From Aphelenchoides besseyi (Eukaryota; Nematoda; Chromadorea; Rhabditida; Aphelenchoididae), in NCBI GenBank assembly GCA_024699855.1, contig JAMPIQ010000002.1:16988001-17052000 (forward strand): a DNA stretch of 64,000 nt, written 5' to 3'. Below the pieces are notes generated by a model. That model was given only the letters and a program-made list of their open reading frames with translations, did no database searches and was not told the DNA's origin. The stretch's first letter is position 1; each line of letters begins with the position of its first letter. A program made the translations under genes and the position numbers. Below are positions 22,368 through 33,400 of this stretch, piece by piece.

Positions 22368-23558
22368 ATGAGTTGGTCGCCCGAAGAAAAAACCTTCTGC
22401 GTAATCGAATACGCGAAATCAAGGAGCCCGATTGCCGTTCAACGTGCCTTTCGTCGCCACTTCAATCTCCGTCCACGCGCAGCCGTTCCAAGCACAACAA
22501 ATTTCTCGATTTGGTTGGACAAGTTCTTGGAGCGAGGGGATGTCCACAGGCGACATGGAGTGGAGGAAAGGTTGGGAAATGGTCTTCGAGTTTCCATTTG
22601 TTCTTGTTAAGGACCGCGAGAACCCCGGAGATGATGGCGGAAATTTTCCGTTTGATTCGGGACGATCCCAATCAATCAGTCCGAGCACTCGCAAGCCTTG
22701 AAGGAATGCCGTCGAAATCGACAGTCCATTGCATTTTGAAGGCAAGACCTCATTCTTTTTTTGTTATACCGCAAACTTCAGAGTGAAAGCTTCCACCCGT
22801 ACAAGTTACGGTTGTTGCAAGAACTGAAGCCGGAGAACTGGGCGACTCGTCTCGCCTTCGCCCATTCTCAACTCGAACTTCTGCGCGAGTCGCCCGGTTT
22901 TCTGGCTCAGTTGATGTTTTCGGACGAAGCGCACTTTGCGATCCATGGCTCGGTGAATCGGCACAATTTTCGATACTGGAGCGATTCAACCCCCTCCTGG
23001 CAAGTGAAAAAGAAAAAAAGATCACAAAACGAATCCAGGTATCGAGAAGCGCCGTTACACTACTCCCGCTTAACAGCTTGGGCGGCTATTGGGAAGTTCG
23101 GTCTCATTGGACCGTTCTTCACACGGAGCATTGTTAACGATGACTCCTACCTGGAGCTGCTGGAAACAGAGTTCTGGCCGGCGGTGCAGGAGTGGGGACT
23201 GGAAGACATCATGGTCTTCATGCAGGATGGCGCACCTCCCCACTTCACACTTCGAGTTCGCGAGTGGCTCAACACCCACTTCAACGGTCGATGGATGGGT
23301 CGTGGAGGGGGCAATCTTGTTGCTCCCTATCCGTGGCCGCCGTACAGCCCGGACCTGACACCCTGCGATTTTTTCCTGTGGGGTTAAGTCAAGGAACGGG
23401 TGTACCGAACGCAACCGGAGAGCTTGGACGACCTTCAAGCTCGAATTGTCGTGGAGTTCGCCAATCTCTCGCAAGACTTTATCGACCGTGCCATCGACGA
23501 CTACGCCAGACGACTCCAAAAGGTCATCGACAAAGAAGGCAGAAGTGTGGAACTTTGA
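22368..23558 (+). pseudogene. Mariner-like transposase, family 2, with one nonsense codon
   Basis: The start is MSWSPEEKTFCVIEYAKS, a helix-turn-helix region. Exons are 22368-22570, 22612-22741 and 22782-23558. The first intron is GT-AG (41 bases). The second is GC-AG (40 bases). Together they keep frame, giving 1110 bases or 369 residues. Catalytic motifs are FSDEAHFAIHG, FMQDGAPPHF, and YSPDLTPCDFFLWG. A TAA at 23385-23387 right after DFFLWG breaks the frame, where relatives have Tyr. The remaining 57 codons are open to TGA at 23556-23558. The spacing from second to third Asp is again 46. Confidence 0.85.
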
Positions 23559-23802
23559 TTGTTGGATAAACTTTGGAAAAAAAGTCAAAGACCTTTCCTG
23601 ACGAAGGAAACGGAAAGACCACACACAGCTCATTTGCACGCGAATTTTTCGATCGAAAACCAAACATTTCGCCAAAATGCAGATTCCCTCATTGCCATAC
23701 GAAATTCTGGAAATCTTGAGACGCAGAACAAAAATTCCCAGTTTTATCTACCGTAATCAAAAAACCGCATGAAAATCGGTGAAGAACTCGAATTGTGCGG
23801 AG

Positions 23803-23813
23803 AGTTTCAAATC
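23803..23813 (+). repeat. Left 11-bp target site duplication of the RTE
   Basis: AGTTTCAAATC here and again at 26277-26287. The unbroken sequence belongs to the mariner-like terminal repeat (its mirror GATTTGAAACT is at 22143-22153). Confidence 0.88.
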
Positions 23814-26247
23814 CACGTTTCTCGGCGATCTTCAACGAGCTCTCGATGGTCGCCGTTTTGCTCACGACATTGTCCTGGGAGGTTGGAACGCAATTATTGG
23901 CCCATCACTCCCCGGCGATACGTGCTGTGGACCATTTGCCTTTGGACGACGAAATCTCCCCGGAGACATGGTAGTCAATTTCTGTGAAGCCAACGGTCTC
24001 AAAATCGCCAATGGTTTCTTCCGAAAACGACGAGCACGGAAATGGACATGGATGGCACCTAACCGGAAATCCGCACACGAAATCGACTTGGTCGTCGTCA
24101 AGAACCGCTCAACTCTCTCTGACGTCTCGGCTCTTAGCCGAAACAACGCGAGCAGCGACCACCGGGTTATACGATCAATCGTTCGCACACCGACCAAATG
24201 CGTATGGCGCAACGCACGACCTCGCCAACTCCCGCCGTCGTTCGATCGACTTCAACTCCAGGTTGGAATCAGAACCCTAGTCACTTCTCTCGCTTCAGAT
24301 CCGACCTACGACCAACTGATCCATTCGATGAGAGAAGCGATGGCCAAAGCCGAACAACGACCAACACCGGTACCCCGAATCTCCGCCGTTACTCGCTCAC
24401 TGCTAGAAGCACGACGAAACGCGAAGTTCGGAACAAACGTTGGACAGCTGCAGAGCGTCGCCTACAATGTCCTCTGCAAAGCCGCCCGAGTCTCCATCAC
24501 CGAAGACCTGCGACGCCACCAAATCGCTGTCCTCGAAAGAGCGCTCAACGTCAACCGACTTAAACGCGGAAGACTGGAGCTTGCATACAAGCGGCGCCAA
24601 ATCTCCCAAGTGCGGAAATCGGACGGCTCGATCTCCGCGTCAACAGCGAAAACAGTCCAAGCGGTGGCCGACTTCTACAACCAGCTCTACGCATCACCAA
24701 ACGGTCCGTTTGTTAACACAGCAAGTGGAACCCTTGAGCGACCGATCACCGCCGAAGACCTCCGAAAAGCAGCCGCCAGAATTCGAGGCAACACGAGTCC
24801 TGGAGCCGATGGTATCCCATCAATCGTGGCGAAGCACGGCATCCCCATGATCGCCGACACGTTGGCCGCTTTACTCAACGAGATGTTCAAAGCTGACTGC
24901 TTTCCCGCCGACTTTGCGCTCTCAACGACCATTCTTCTCCACAAAAAAGGTGATGCATTTGATCTAGACAACTACCGACCAATATCACTACTGTCCACGA
25001 TTTTTAAGGTCGTTACTCGAGTGATCACCGAGCGAGTTGAAACGGCCGTGACCAAACGCATTCCCAAAGAACAGGCCGGTTTCCGACGTGGCTACTCAAC
25101 TGTCGACCACATCAACACGTTGAACCTGCTGGTCGAAAAGTGCCGGGAATGGAAACGGCCACTCCACATGCTTTTCGTTGACTCCCGCAAAGCATTCGAC
25201 ACTCTCCATCTGAAATCAATCTGGAGTGCACTGGAGCACTTCGGAGTCGACAACTGCACGATCCGAATGGTCAAGCAAATCTACGCCGCTGGACGCTCAA
25301 CAATCTCAATTGGGGAGTCGATGGCACCGCTTGACGCACAAAGAGGAGTCCGACAAGGAGACTCACTATCTCCACTCCTCTTTGTAACCACACTTCAGTC
25401 GGCTCTTGACCGTGTCAACTGGAAAGCTCGTGGAGTAGCTACTGGCAGACACCGGCTCCATTATCTCGCCTATGCCGATGACATCGCGATTTTCTCGTCC
25501 AATCTGACCCAGCTCCAAACGACTGCCAACGATCTCGCTTTCGCCTGTGCAGCAGTTGGACTGGAAGTCAACGTTGCCAAGACCAAGCTCATGTCAACTC
25601 GTAATGGTCGAGACACCGACATTAGCGCCGCACTCTACCTCAACGGCAACCTCGTCGAGTGTGTCCGAGAGTTCAACTACCTGGGCCAACTGATCACGAT
25701 GCCGCGGAACCACGGACGTGAGATTGGACGACGAATAGGAGCCGCCTGGGGCGCGTTTCGCAAAGCTGCCGAATTTCTCACAAGCAGACAAGTTCCGATG
25801 GCCCTCAAACGTCGCTACTTCCACCAAGTCATCATGCCCAGCCTGACGTACGGGTGTGAAACCTGGGCGCTCCGAAAAGACGCAAGACTCCGTCTCCGAC
25901 GATGCCAAACGAAGATCGAGCGCCGTTTCCTGAACATCCGGCTGGGAGACAAGAAATCGCGAGATTGGATTCGCCAACAGACGAACCTCAACGACGTCAT
26001 CACCACAGTTCGAAAGCGAAAATGGCGCCACGTTCGGAAAATGTTCGATCGAGCAGCAGAAAACCGATGGGACCTCCGGCTACTCAACTGGATGCCAGCA
26101 CTCCGAAGACCAACTCCCGGACGACCCGCGATCCGCTACGAAGACGACTTCCGGAAAGTAGCCGCAAAAGACTGGCGAACGAAAGTGATCACTCCAAATT
26201 GGTCCTCTTCTTTGTTGTTATCCTTCGTGGCTTTGCCAATTGAATAA
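23814..26247 (+). pseudogene. RTE endonuclease-reverse transcriptase, N-terminus missing
   Basis: The open frame of about 810 codons starts in the second half of an APE-type endonuclease (GGWNAIIGPS, NGFFRKRRARKWTWMAP, HEIDLVVV, ASSDHRVIR). It goes on to a reverse transcriptase with YRPISLLSTIFKV, EQAGFRRGYSTVDHINTL, LFVDSRKAFDTL, QRGVRQGDSLSPLLF and the catalytic YADD. After that come the thumb region FNYLGQLI and a C-terminal Arg-rich part. The reading frame also extends 5' into mariner DNA (to 23779), which is accidental. The truncation removes the promoter and the N-terminal endonuclease residues, so it cannot be autonomous, though the reverse transcriptase motifs are complete. Confidence 0.9.
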
Positions 26248-26276
26248 AGGAATAAAGTAAAGTAAAGTAAAAGTAA
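23814..26276 (+). mobile_element. RTE-like non-LTR retrotransposon, 5'-truncated
   Basis: The 2463-bp insertion begins inside an endonuclease domain and ends with a short AAAGT-type tail (AATAAAGTAAAGTAAAG) rather than poly(A), as RTE elements often do. It is bounded by the AGTTTCAAATC duplication. The frame is open from the truncation point to the stop, so it is young. Confidence 0.92.
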
Positions 26277-26287
26277 AGTTTCAAATC
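26277..26287 (+). repeat. Right 11-bp target site duplication of the RTE
   Basis: AGTTTCAAATC, identical to 23803-23813; the mariner-like terminal repeat resumes at 26288. Confidence 0.88.
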
Positions 26288-26311
26288 GTCACTTTCGGCT
26301 GGGACACCCTG

Positions 26312-27060
26312 TACATTTCGTCGCCATTCCTTTAATACTTCGTAAAATTGCGTACAGTATCTTAACTGTTTCTTTCTTGTCGTCCGAAAGCGTCTAAAAT
26401 GAAAGAATATTCAACGACAAAACCAAAAGGCTGAAAAAACCACGCTATCATTACTAAGCACGCAAAAAACGCAATAAACCAAGTTTCTTCCCAACTTTTG
26501 TCCAGTACTGTATTCACATTTGTCTTGTAAACCCTCGAATCACTGCTGAGAGTGATTCGAGGGCGTCTAAAATAAGTCAGTTACTGATTGATACAAATTG
26601 AATAAACTTATCTTGTGTGTACACACACACACACACACAAACACAACAGGGGAAATGAATTGTAAATTTCCCTTGTTTGTTTTGAACAAACAAAGGACGA
26701 GGAGCTGAGTGATCCTGAAAACTCGAATATGTTAAGAAAAAGAACAGAAATCGAAACTTACCTCGAATAGCGTACTCTTCGAGGATCACTCAGCTACAAA
26801 TGATGGTGTCTGGGAGATCTACGACGATTAAATACGGGTTGGTGGCACCCAAGCCTGACCTCCAGCTACGAGGACCGCGAGGTGTTTTCTTTCTGAACAA
26901 AACACTCACATCACAGATCATTGTTTCGCGGCGTCTCAATCACCAATTAATGAATAGTACAACTCAAAACAAACCTAAGGTAAAACAGAAAATGCGATAT
27001 CCTTCGAGGATAGTTTGTTTCTGATAGAAAAATTTCAAATCACTAGTGAGTGACTCCGGG
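26312..27060. repeat. Right arm of the 749-bp inverted repeat
   Basis: It begins TACATTTCGTCGCCATTCC, the exact mirror of the left arm's inner edge, and runs outward to GAGTGACTCCGGG. Frames inside it (26577-26789, 26800-27024) copy those of the left arm and are not genes. Confidence 0.92.
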
Positions 27061-27589
27061 CATTCGTTATTCATTAGTTAATATGATACAACCACACCAA
27101 CTAAAAGTTGTAAGATCTTCGAAAACGGTTGTTCTTGGTTTGAGAACTCTCAAAGCCCAAAAGAATGTTTCTGTAAGTCTAAACCCAATAATAAACATCG
27201 ACCAAGAAACGAACGTTTGCCCTTACAAAAAATGCTTGTCAGCGGTAGTAGCGGTAATTTGACGTCGTTAGTATCAATCGACACGGCTCGATGAGCTGAG
27301 CATTACTGTATAAGTTATTTTTGCCCAACCGCAGAATCGGTCGTTTTATTTGGCCAAAATTCATTCCGAGTTATGACCCGCTGGTCTTCTTTTGGAAATG
27401 CGAGCAGCGGTGGCTGAGTGGATAAGAATTGATGTAAGTGAGGGAACGGTGCAGCGTAATCATGTACATTCACATTGTTTTACAGTAAAAAAGATTTTCG
27501 AAGTCTCAAATTCCTCAGAATAGATCCCCGTCACTTCGCTTATAAGTGAAGCTAGAGATTATGATTTTCGGCCTTGCATTGATATCCGA
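27061..27589. other. No gene; tRNA-like A-box at 27408-27435
   Basis: The word GCAGCGGTGGCTGAGTGG followed by ATAAGA resembles the 5' part of a class II tRNA (Ser or Leu) with an A box. The rest does not fold into a tRNA, and no B box follows. It is probably a tRNA-derived fragment. Confidence 0.35.
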
Positions 27590-28200
27590 TTGTCCATCGT
27601 ATCTGTAGAAGCTCTAAAGCTCAATGCAGGCATTTGAACAACTTCCGAAATACCGCGCTTCCAATCATTCAATTGTTAGTGTCCGCCGCTTTTCCACAGT
27701 TGTGGTCACAATCTAAACTTCTGATTCTATGACAGAGAAATGTCAAGTCGTTTGTATTTGAAATCATATTCGATAATTTCACTGTTTAGTGTTTTCGAGA
27801 ACTTGCATTGACTATAGCTCGGGAACCAGTGACCCTAGAAGCGTGTGATTAACAGGACAACAACAACTACTCATGAACTCTAAACCCTGTGAATATCGGC
27901 GTATTCCAATCAGCCAACAAGCTAAAATACACAACACCCCCCATTCCCTTTTATGACATGTCCATCGCGCAAATCGATGTAGCTTAGAGATTCTGGCAAC
28001 AGTCATTGTTTATATTGTGTTAATGGAAAGCTTGAAAGTCTGGCTATTGATTGTGCGTAAACTTGTAGACACCGGATAACTGAGAGAAAAATGAGAGGTC
28101 TTCAAAACCAAACAATCTGTCGAAAATCGTCCAAAATTGCAAAAGTTTGTGCAGCTCTTCCCGTTGATGGTGGTCATCTGAAATTTGGCACACTTGTTAA
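27590..28200 (+). repeat. Dispersed repeat family, copy C
   Basis: About 600 bases are very similar to 15985-16590, from TATCTGTAGAAGCTCTAAAG to TTTGGCACACTTGTTA. The two ends fade out at comparable points in B and C. It does not contain the 16.8-17.1 kb part shared by A and B. Confidence 0.85.
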
Positions 28201-30499
28201 TGAATAAATGAAAATAATATGCTAAAGGTTTGCAGGGTAGAGGTTGACCGAGAATTGAATTATAATCGGGAACATACCCAAAAACTAAATCTCGTGAACT
28301 TGGCTATAACAACGATAGAAATCAGTATTTGTAGTCGTTTTTGTTCAAGCACCAAACCCAATTTCCTATCGTTTAAAGCAATCTTGTATGGCAATTCTAA
28401 ACACATGGTAAGAAGCAATGGAAGAAACAGTTTATTTGATCAATCAAGAACTTTGGATTGTCAATTATGCCGTTGACAAAGCTTCTAATCATGTTATTGT
28501 TTACGTAGAGTTCAAAGTGGTAGTAGATTTTTGTTACTAGAACGACTACTTCGTTTTTGTCGTCGTAATCAAGTGCAACATTTGTGCATGTCGATCAGCT
28601 CCTTTCTTCAGGTCTTCGTAGATCGTTGGCCTACCACAGACTCAACTCGATCGAAAACAATCAAATTGAAATTACTAAACGATTCATTATCTTCAATTTA
28701 ATTTCTCCGACACTTAAACGTCGATTGTTGAACAAACTCGTAAAATGAATCAAACAAGCAAAAGACAAGATTACTTGAGTAAAATAAAGTTGTTATTCCA
28801 ATTGATAGTTATTTTAAAGCGCATGAGCCGTTTGAAGCCATTTTCAACCTATTTTTTCATTTAGCAAGACTCGTGAGTATGTAGTTGCACAACAGTTCCA
28901 AGGTATTTCAGATTTCAAATACACAAAGGATCAACAACGAAGCTCTGCCTAAACACAAAAATGAATAAATGAATTGCACAATGGAAATGACCAGCAACTA
29001 GTTTGTATTCGATTACATGCGATTGCACCAACTGAAAGCGACCATTTTCCAAACAACTTCAAAAAACCATAGTTCTTTCGCAGCGATATTCTTACCTCAA
29101 CGTATCTAACGAGCAAACCAAAAGTCGAAAACAACCGCAAAGATCCTAATCCAACTTTCTCGACGATAGACCATAGAGAAGTTGATCATACTCTTCAGTG
29201 AATTGTCGGCTCTGCGAACAATCTCTGTTTGGAATTCAATAGCACACTCATTGGTTTCAATTTGAGTTTCACAACAAATTTTGGTGTTAAAGTTGTTCTT
29301 GACAACGAGCATAATCTACAATAATGTTTTGTTTCACAAAAGTATGAAAATTCTCGTCTACTCATTCATTCCGACACTTCAAATTACAAATTAACTTAAG
29401 GTTAGTCGTGTTTTGACCGTCAATCAACGTTAGAAAAGCACAAGTAGTATGGATTGTAAAAAAGTTGAGAATTGATCGAGAGATGATTCAAGGAAGCTAA
29501 TCCCACGCGATTTCATCTGATGATTAAGAATGTCGAGAAATGAGTTGTTTCTCGAGTGACATTCAATTTGATATTGATAGCAGTAACTCTTATCTTTTCA
29601 TTTCCAAGTCATCTTGCTATTTTATTCAGATTAAATGTTTTACATAAACTTTGAATTGGTTTAACGTCCAAATACCCATAAGTGTCTAGTCTTTCTATTC
29701 TTCGTGATGGAAGACGTGAAAAATGCTCTCGACCTTCTCTTCCCTTCTCACATCGCAACAACCTCTTTTTGCGTGTCTCGGATCCTGAATCTTCAGAGCA
29801 ATAAATACATTTTCATGAAACCCACATCTGAAGCAATCTAGCGGACTCGACGGTCACAAATAAATGCGACAAGATGATCAAACAGATCCAATGAATTGAG
29901 AGGGTTTTTATCGTTCGACTCGGAGTATCACAGCAATAGCACTACATTTCTTTTAAACGTCTTTTATTCATGCCAACATCATTAAACAAGTAGCTTGTGA
30001 CCACAAAAGAAACCATAGCGTTTGTAGCCAAAAGCAACGCTCATTTACCATCATTTTGATTGCCCGATGAATAAGCTTGAGAACGGATGCTGCAAATGAC
30101 TTCGTGCAACGGCTATGTTTCACGCAGCCAATACCCGAAACGTAAATTTAAAGTCAATGAGTTGCAGAATCCGTTCAACACAGATTCTCAAACCGATTTG
30201 TTGCTTCTAATGGTCATGGGAAAACCATATGATAGTAGAAACGAGCCTGTAGGTGTGAATGTTGTACTCTCAAGCAAAAAATATGCTTTTGACAACCTTG
30301 ATGTATTTGAGTTCAATTCATGACCACAATTAGAAGTGGAGATGAAAGATTGCAAGCACTGTTTCATTTAAAAACAACAATAATTTTATTCGTATTACAT
30401 ATCAATTAATCGAACAATATACGTGACTGCACCACTACGATAAAAGTCAACAACACATCAGTGATAGCGAAATAGATTCGTTTACACAGCATCGACCGT
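28201..30499. other. About 2.3 kb without a supportable gene
   Basis: AT-rich DNA. A 79-codon ATG frame at 30087-30323 (MLQMTSCNGYVSRS) has no recognisable match. A minus-strand AATAAA at 30386-30391 fits the polyadenylation signal of the eIF3a gene. Confidence 0.45.
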
Positions 30500-33400
30500 C
30501 TATTGTTTTTGTTGCTTACGCATATGTGGTGGAACATACGCGTTGGGATTGGGCGATTCACGTGGTGCTGTATGTGTTTCTCGATGTGGAGGGACATAGG
30601 GTTCTCGTGGATTGTTGTTGGATTCTCGCGGTTGTGCAGCCACAACTCGACCTTCGCGCCAGTTCGTCGTACTAGCCGTGTTGGTCGTAGTATTTGTGGT
30701 GGGTGTGGGACGCGTATTGTTGGCACGTTCACGTTCCCTCTGCTTTTGTTGCAAACGCATGTGCATTTCGCGGTTTTCTAAACACAAATTGAAGTAATGA
30801 TTATAAGAAAACATCCGTTGAAACCACTTGTACGTCAACTTAGCAGAAAAGATTCTTGAATATGCATTTTGTGCAAATATTCAAAGTATGATGATTTGCA
30901 GTTTGTATTCGAATGCTGGATAGATTGTGATAATCATAAAGACAAACGTATACTCTTGAATGTTACATTGACAAATGGCTTCAATAGAAGTTCGCTTCCA
31001 CTTGGTTCAACATTGCCATTAGAAAACATACCTTGACGCATAATGTCTTGTCTCTCACGTTCCTGTTGCTCAGCGGCAGCTGAAATACGAGATCATAACA
31101 AAGCATTCTCTTTAAGATTACCTTTGGCCGCTTCTTCTTCTTCGCGTTTACGACGATTTGCATCATCTTTGCGTTGTTGTTTGCGTAACAATTTACGCTG
31201 AGCCAAACGTGCACGCTTCTCATTCTCTAGTTTACGCTTCCAATCGACCTTCACCTGCTCGAAATCTTTGGTATGTTCCTTGAAACGTTGACGTAAGAAC
31301 TCTTCGGCCTCCGAGCGCACGGCATTCATGCGTTCGAATGTAACAATCGAACGTTCATGATCCTCACTAAAATATTTCAATGCATAACACCAAAAGTATC
31401 TTCTCGCTCATTCATTGACTCAGTTATGTTTACGAAGTGAGGCCATCATACACTCGAAAGTGTATTAGCGCCTAGAGGTGTCAGAAAGTTGTTACCCATC
31501 ATTGTCAATGAACAGCCCAATGCCGACCGACTAACCACTCGACCACAGTGCACACCCGTCCACTGCTCAGTTTTCGTCATTTGGTCTCGTCGGTCAATGG
31601 AATCAAAAATTTTGGGTACACGAAAACTCACGTTTCTTTCTTGATACGACGCTCCTCACATTCCTCGTAGCGTTGTGGCGCCGTAGCCAAGTACTCTTCG
31701 CTCATTTGTTTGTAGCATTCCAATTCCTCCAGGAAGAAGGCACGTACCATGTAGTCGAATTTCTTTTCCTGTTGACGTAGTTTGTTTTGATTCTCACGAC
31801 GCTCGACATCCATACGCTCACGCTGAAAAACTCCGATGGATTACAACAACAATCTTTTGAGGGAATCACCTGTTCCTTTAACACCAAGTCTGGATCCATG
31901 TTCATGAGCACTTCTTCACCACGCTCCTTCACAATTTGTTGATAGATCGGATTCGTTTTGAAGCGGTTGAGTTGTTCCGCCTTTTGACGACGTTGAATAT
32001 CTTCCTGAAACAAGCTTCAAGATTGTTCGAAACCGCCAAAATACTTACGCGTTCGGCTTGAATTCGTTTGCGTTCGTTTTCTTTGTTTTGTTCCTCCAAA
32101 CGACGCATCTCTTCGGCGCGACGTTGCTCTTCGCGTTTGGCCGATTCTTCCAGCTCCTGTTTCATCTTTTCTTTGCGCTGCGTCTCGTTGGTCTCCTTGT
32201 AATTCTCGATCATTTTTCGACGTTGCAACATTCGCGCGTAGTCTTCTTCACGATGTGTCATGTAGACCTTGACTTGATGCTTGAGAATCTGTTCGCTATG
32301 ATGACGGAACTTCGGACCATCTAATTGATAGACCGCTTCGCGCAGTTGATTGTGCAATAAAACCAGATGCTCACGAACATATTCGATTCCGTTCTGAAAC
32401 CCATGGATTACGAAGATTTGCGTACACAAGCACTTACACTTGCAGCATCGATGTCCAGTCCCGTTTCGATGCCTCCAGCCAAAGTCAAATCCAAAGCGTT
32501 GAAGCGAACACAATTGTCCAAATGGGAAATACAGGCCTTAACGGAACGATGTTTGGAGGTTTGAACTAAAAAGTGTTCTAACTCCTGGCGCGTATAAAAC
32601 GGAATGATCTTTTCGAAACGATCCAAAGACAACGAATCGTATATCACGGTCAACTACAATGCTTCAACTATATATTTCCAATCACAACAGAACAAACCTG
32701 TCGAATGACTTTTGTTGCGACAACAATCTTCAACGTTTCGATGTACTGGGCGTAATCATCACGATTTAAACTCGACAACTTTTCGAGTTGTTCTTGAACC
32801 TTCGATGCCAAACCCAGCGGCGAGAATTCGTGTTCCAAGAGTTTGTACAAACTGCGCACCGGTTCAGCCGCTTGTTCGGCAATGTTTAATAAAGTTATTT
32901 CCTTGAGAAGTCCGGCACGTGTTGGAGCTACGGGCAAACGTAAAAGCGACGACAAAACGCGAACATTCGACATGTGTTGATCTTCAATGTCGAGCAGTTT
33001 GGTCAGAATGGACGATGAATCACCGCCGTGTGGGATCGACAAAGTGGCCAAGAGCACACGAGTCGCTTGTTCGACAGCCTCATCGTCAGTGAACGAACGT
33101 TTCCTAGAAACAAAATTATCAGCATCAATCTGTCGACTGCTCACTTACATGTCTTTACAGATAATGTACTTCTGAAGCAATGCAGCTGCGTGAAAAAGCG
33201 TATTTCCACCTTTCCAGAAGATCAACGCTAACTGAAAATGTTCATTAGACGTCTTCTATACTTTGTTATAACCTTATCGTAGTAGTTGACATAACTCGCC
33301 GGTTTGACCATTCGACGATCTTTGTGGTCTTTGGAAAGTTGCATAATCTAAAACAAACGCATGGTCTTTTATCTTCGTTAGCAAACTCACGTTGTGTAAG

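Larger units (their letters stand above)
22119..26311 (+). mobile_element. Mariner-like element, family 2, interrupted by a retrotransposon
   Basis: Both ends read CAGGGTGTCCCAGCCGAAAG and are flanked by TA (22117-22118 and 26312-26313). The terminal inverted repeats are long, about 230 bases: 22119 to about 22350 on the left, and on the right about 23590-23813 continued at 26288-26311 after the retrotransposon. Without the RTE insertion and its duplicated target the element would be about 1.72 kb. Right-repeat words such as TTGAGACGCAGAACAAAAAT and GATAAAACTGGG pair with left-repeat words in order. Confidence 0.92.

Noticed and set aside
23862..26087. Several long minus-strand frames within the RTE
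   Set aside because: They are shadows of the GC-richer reverse transcriptase frame on the plus strand.
27408..27480. A complete tRNA gene
   Set aside because: Only the A-box half is present; no anticodon stem or GGTTCGA B box can be folded.
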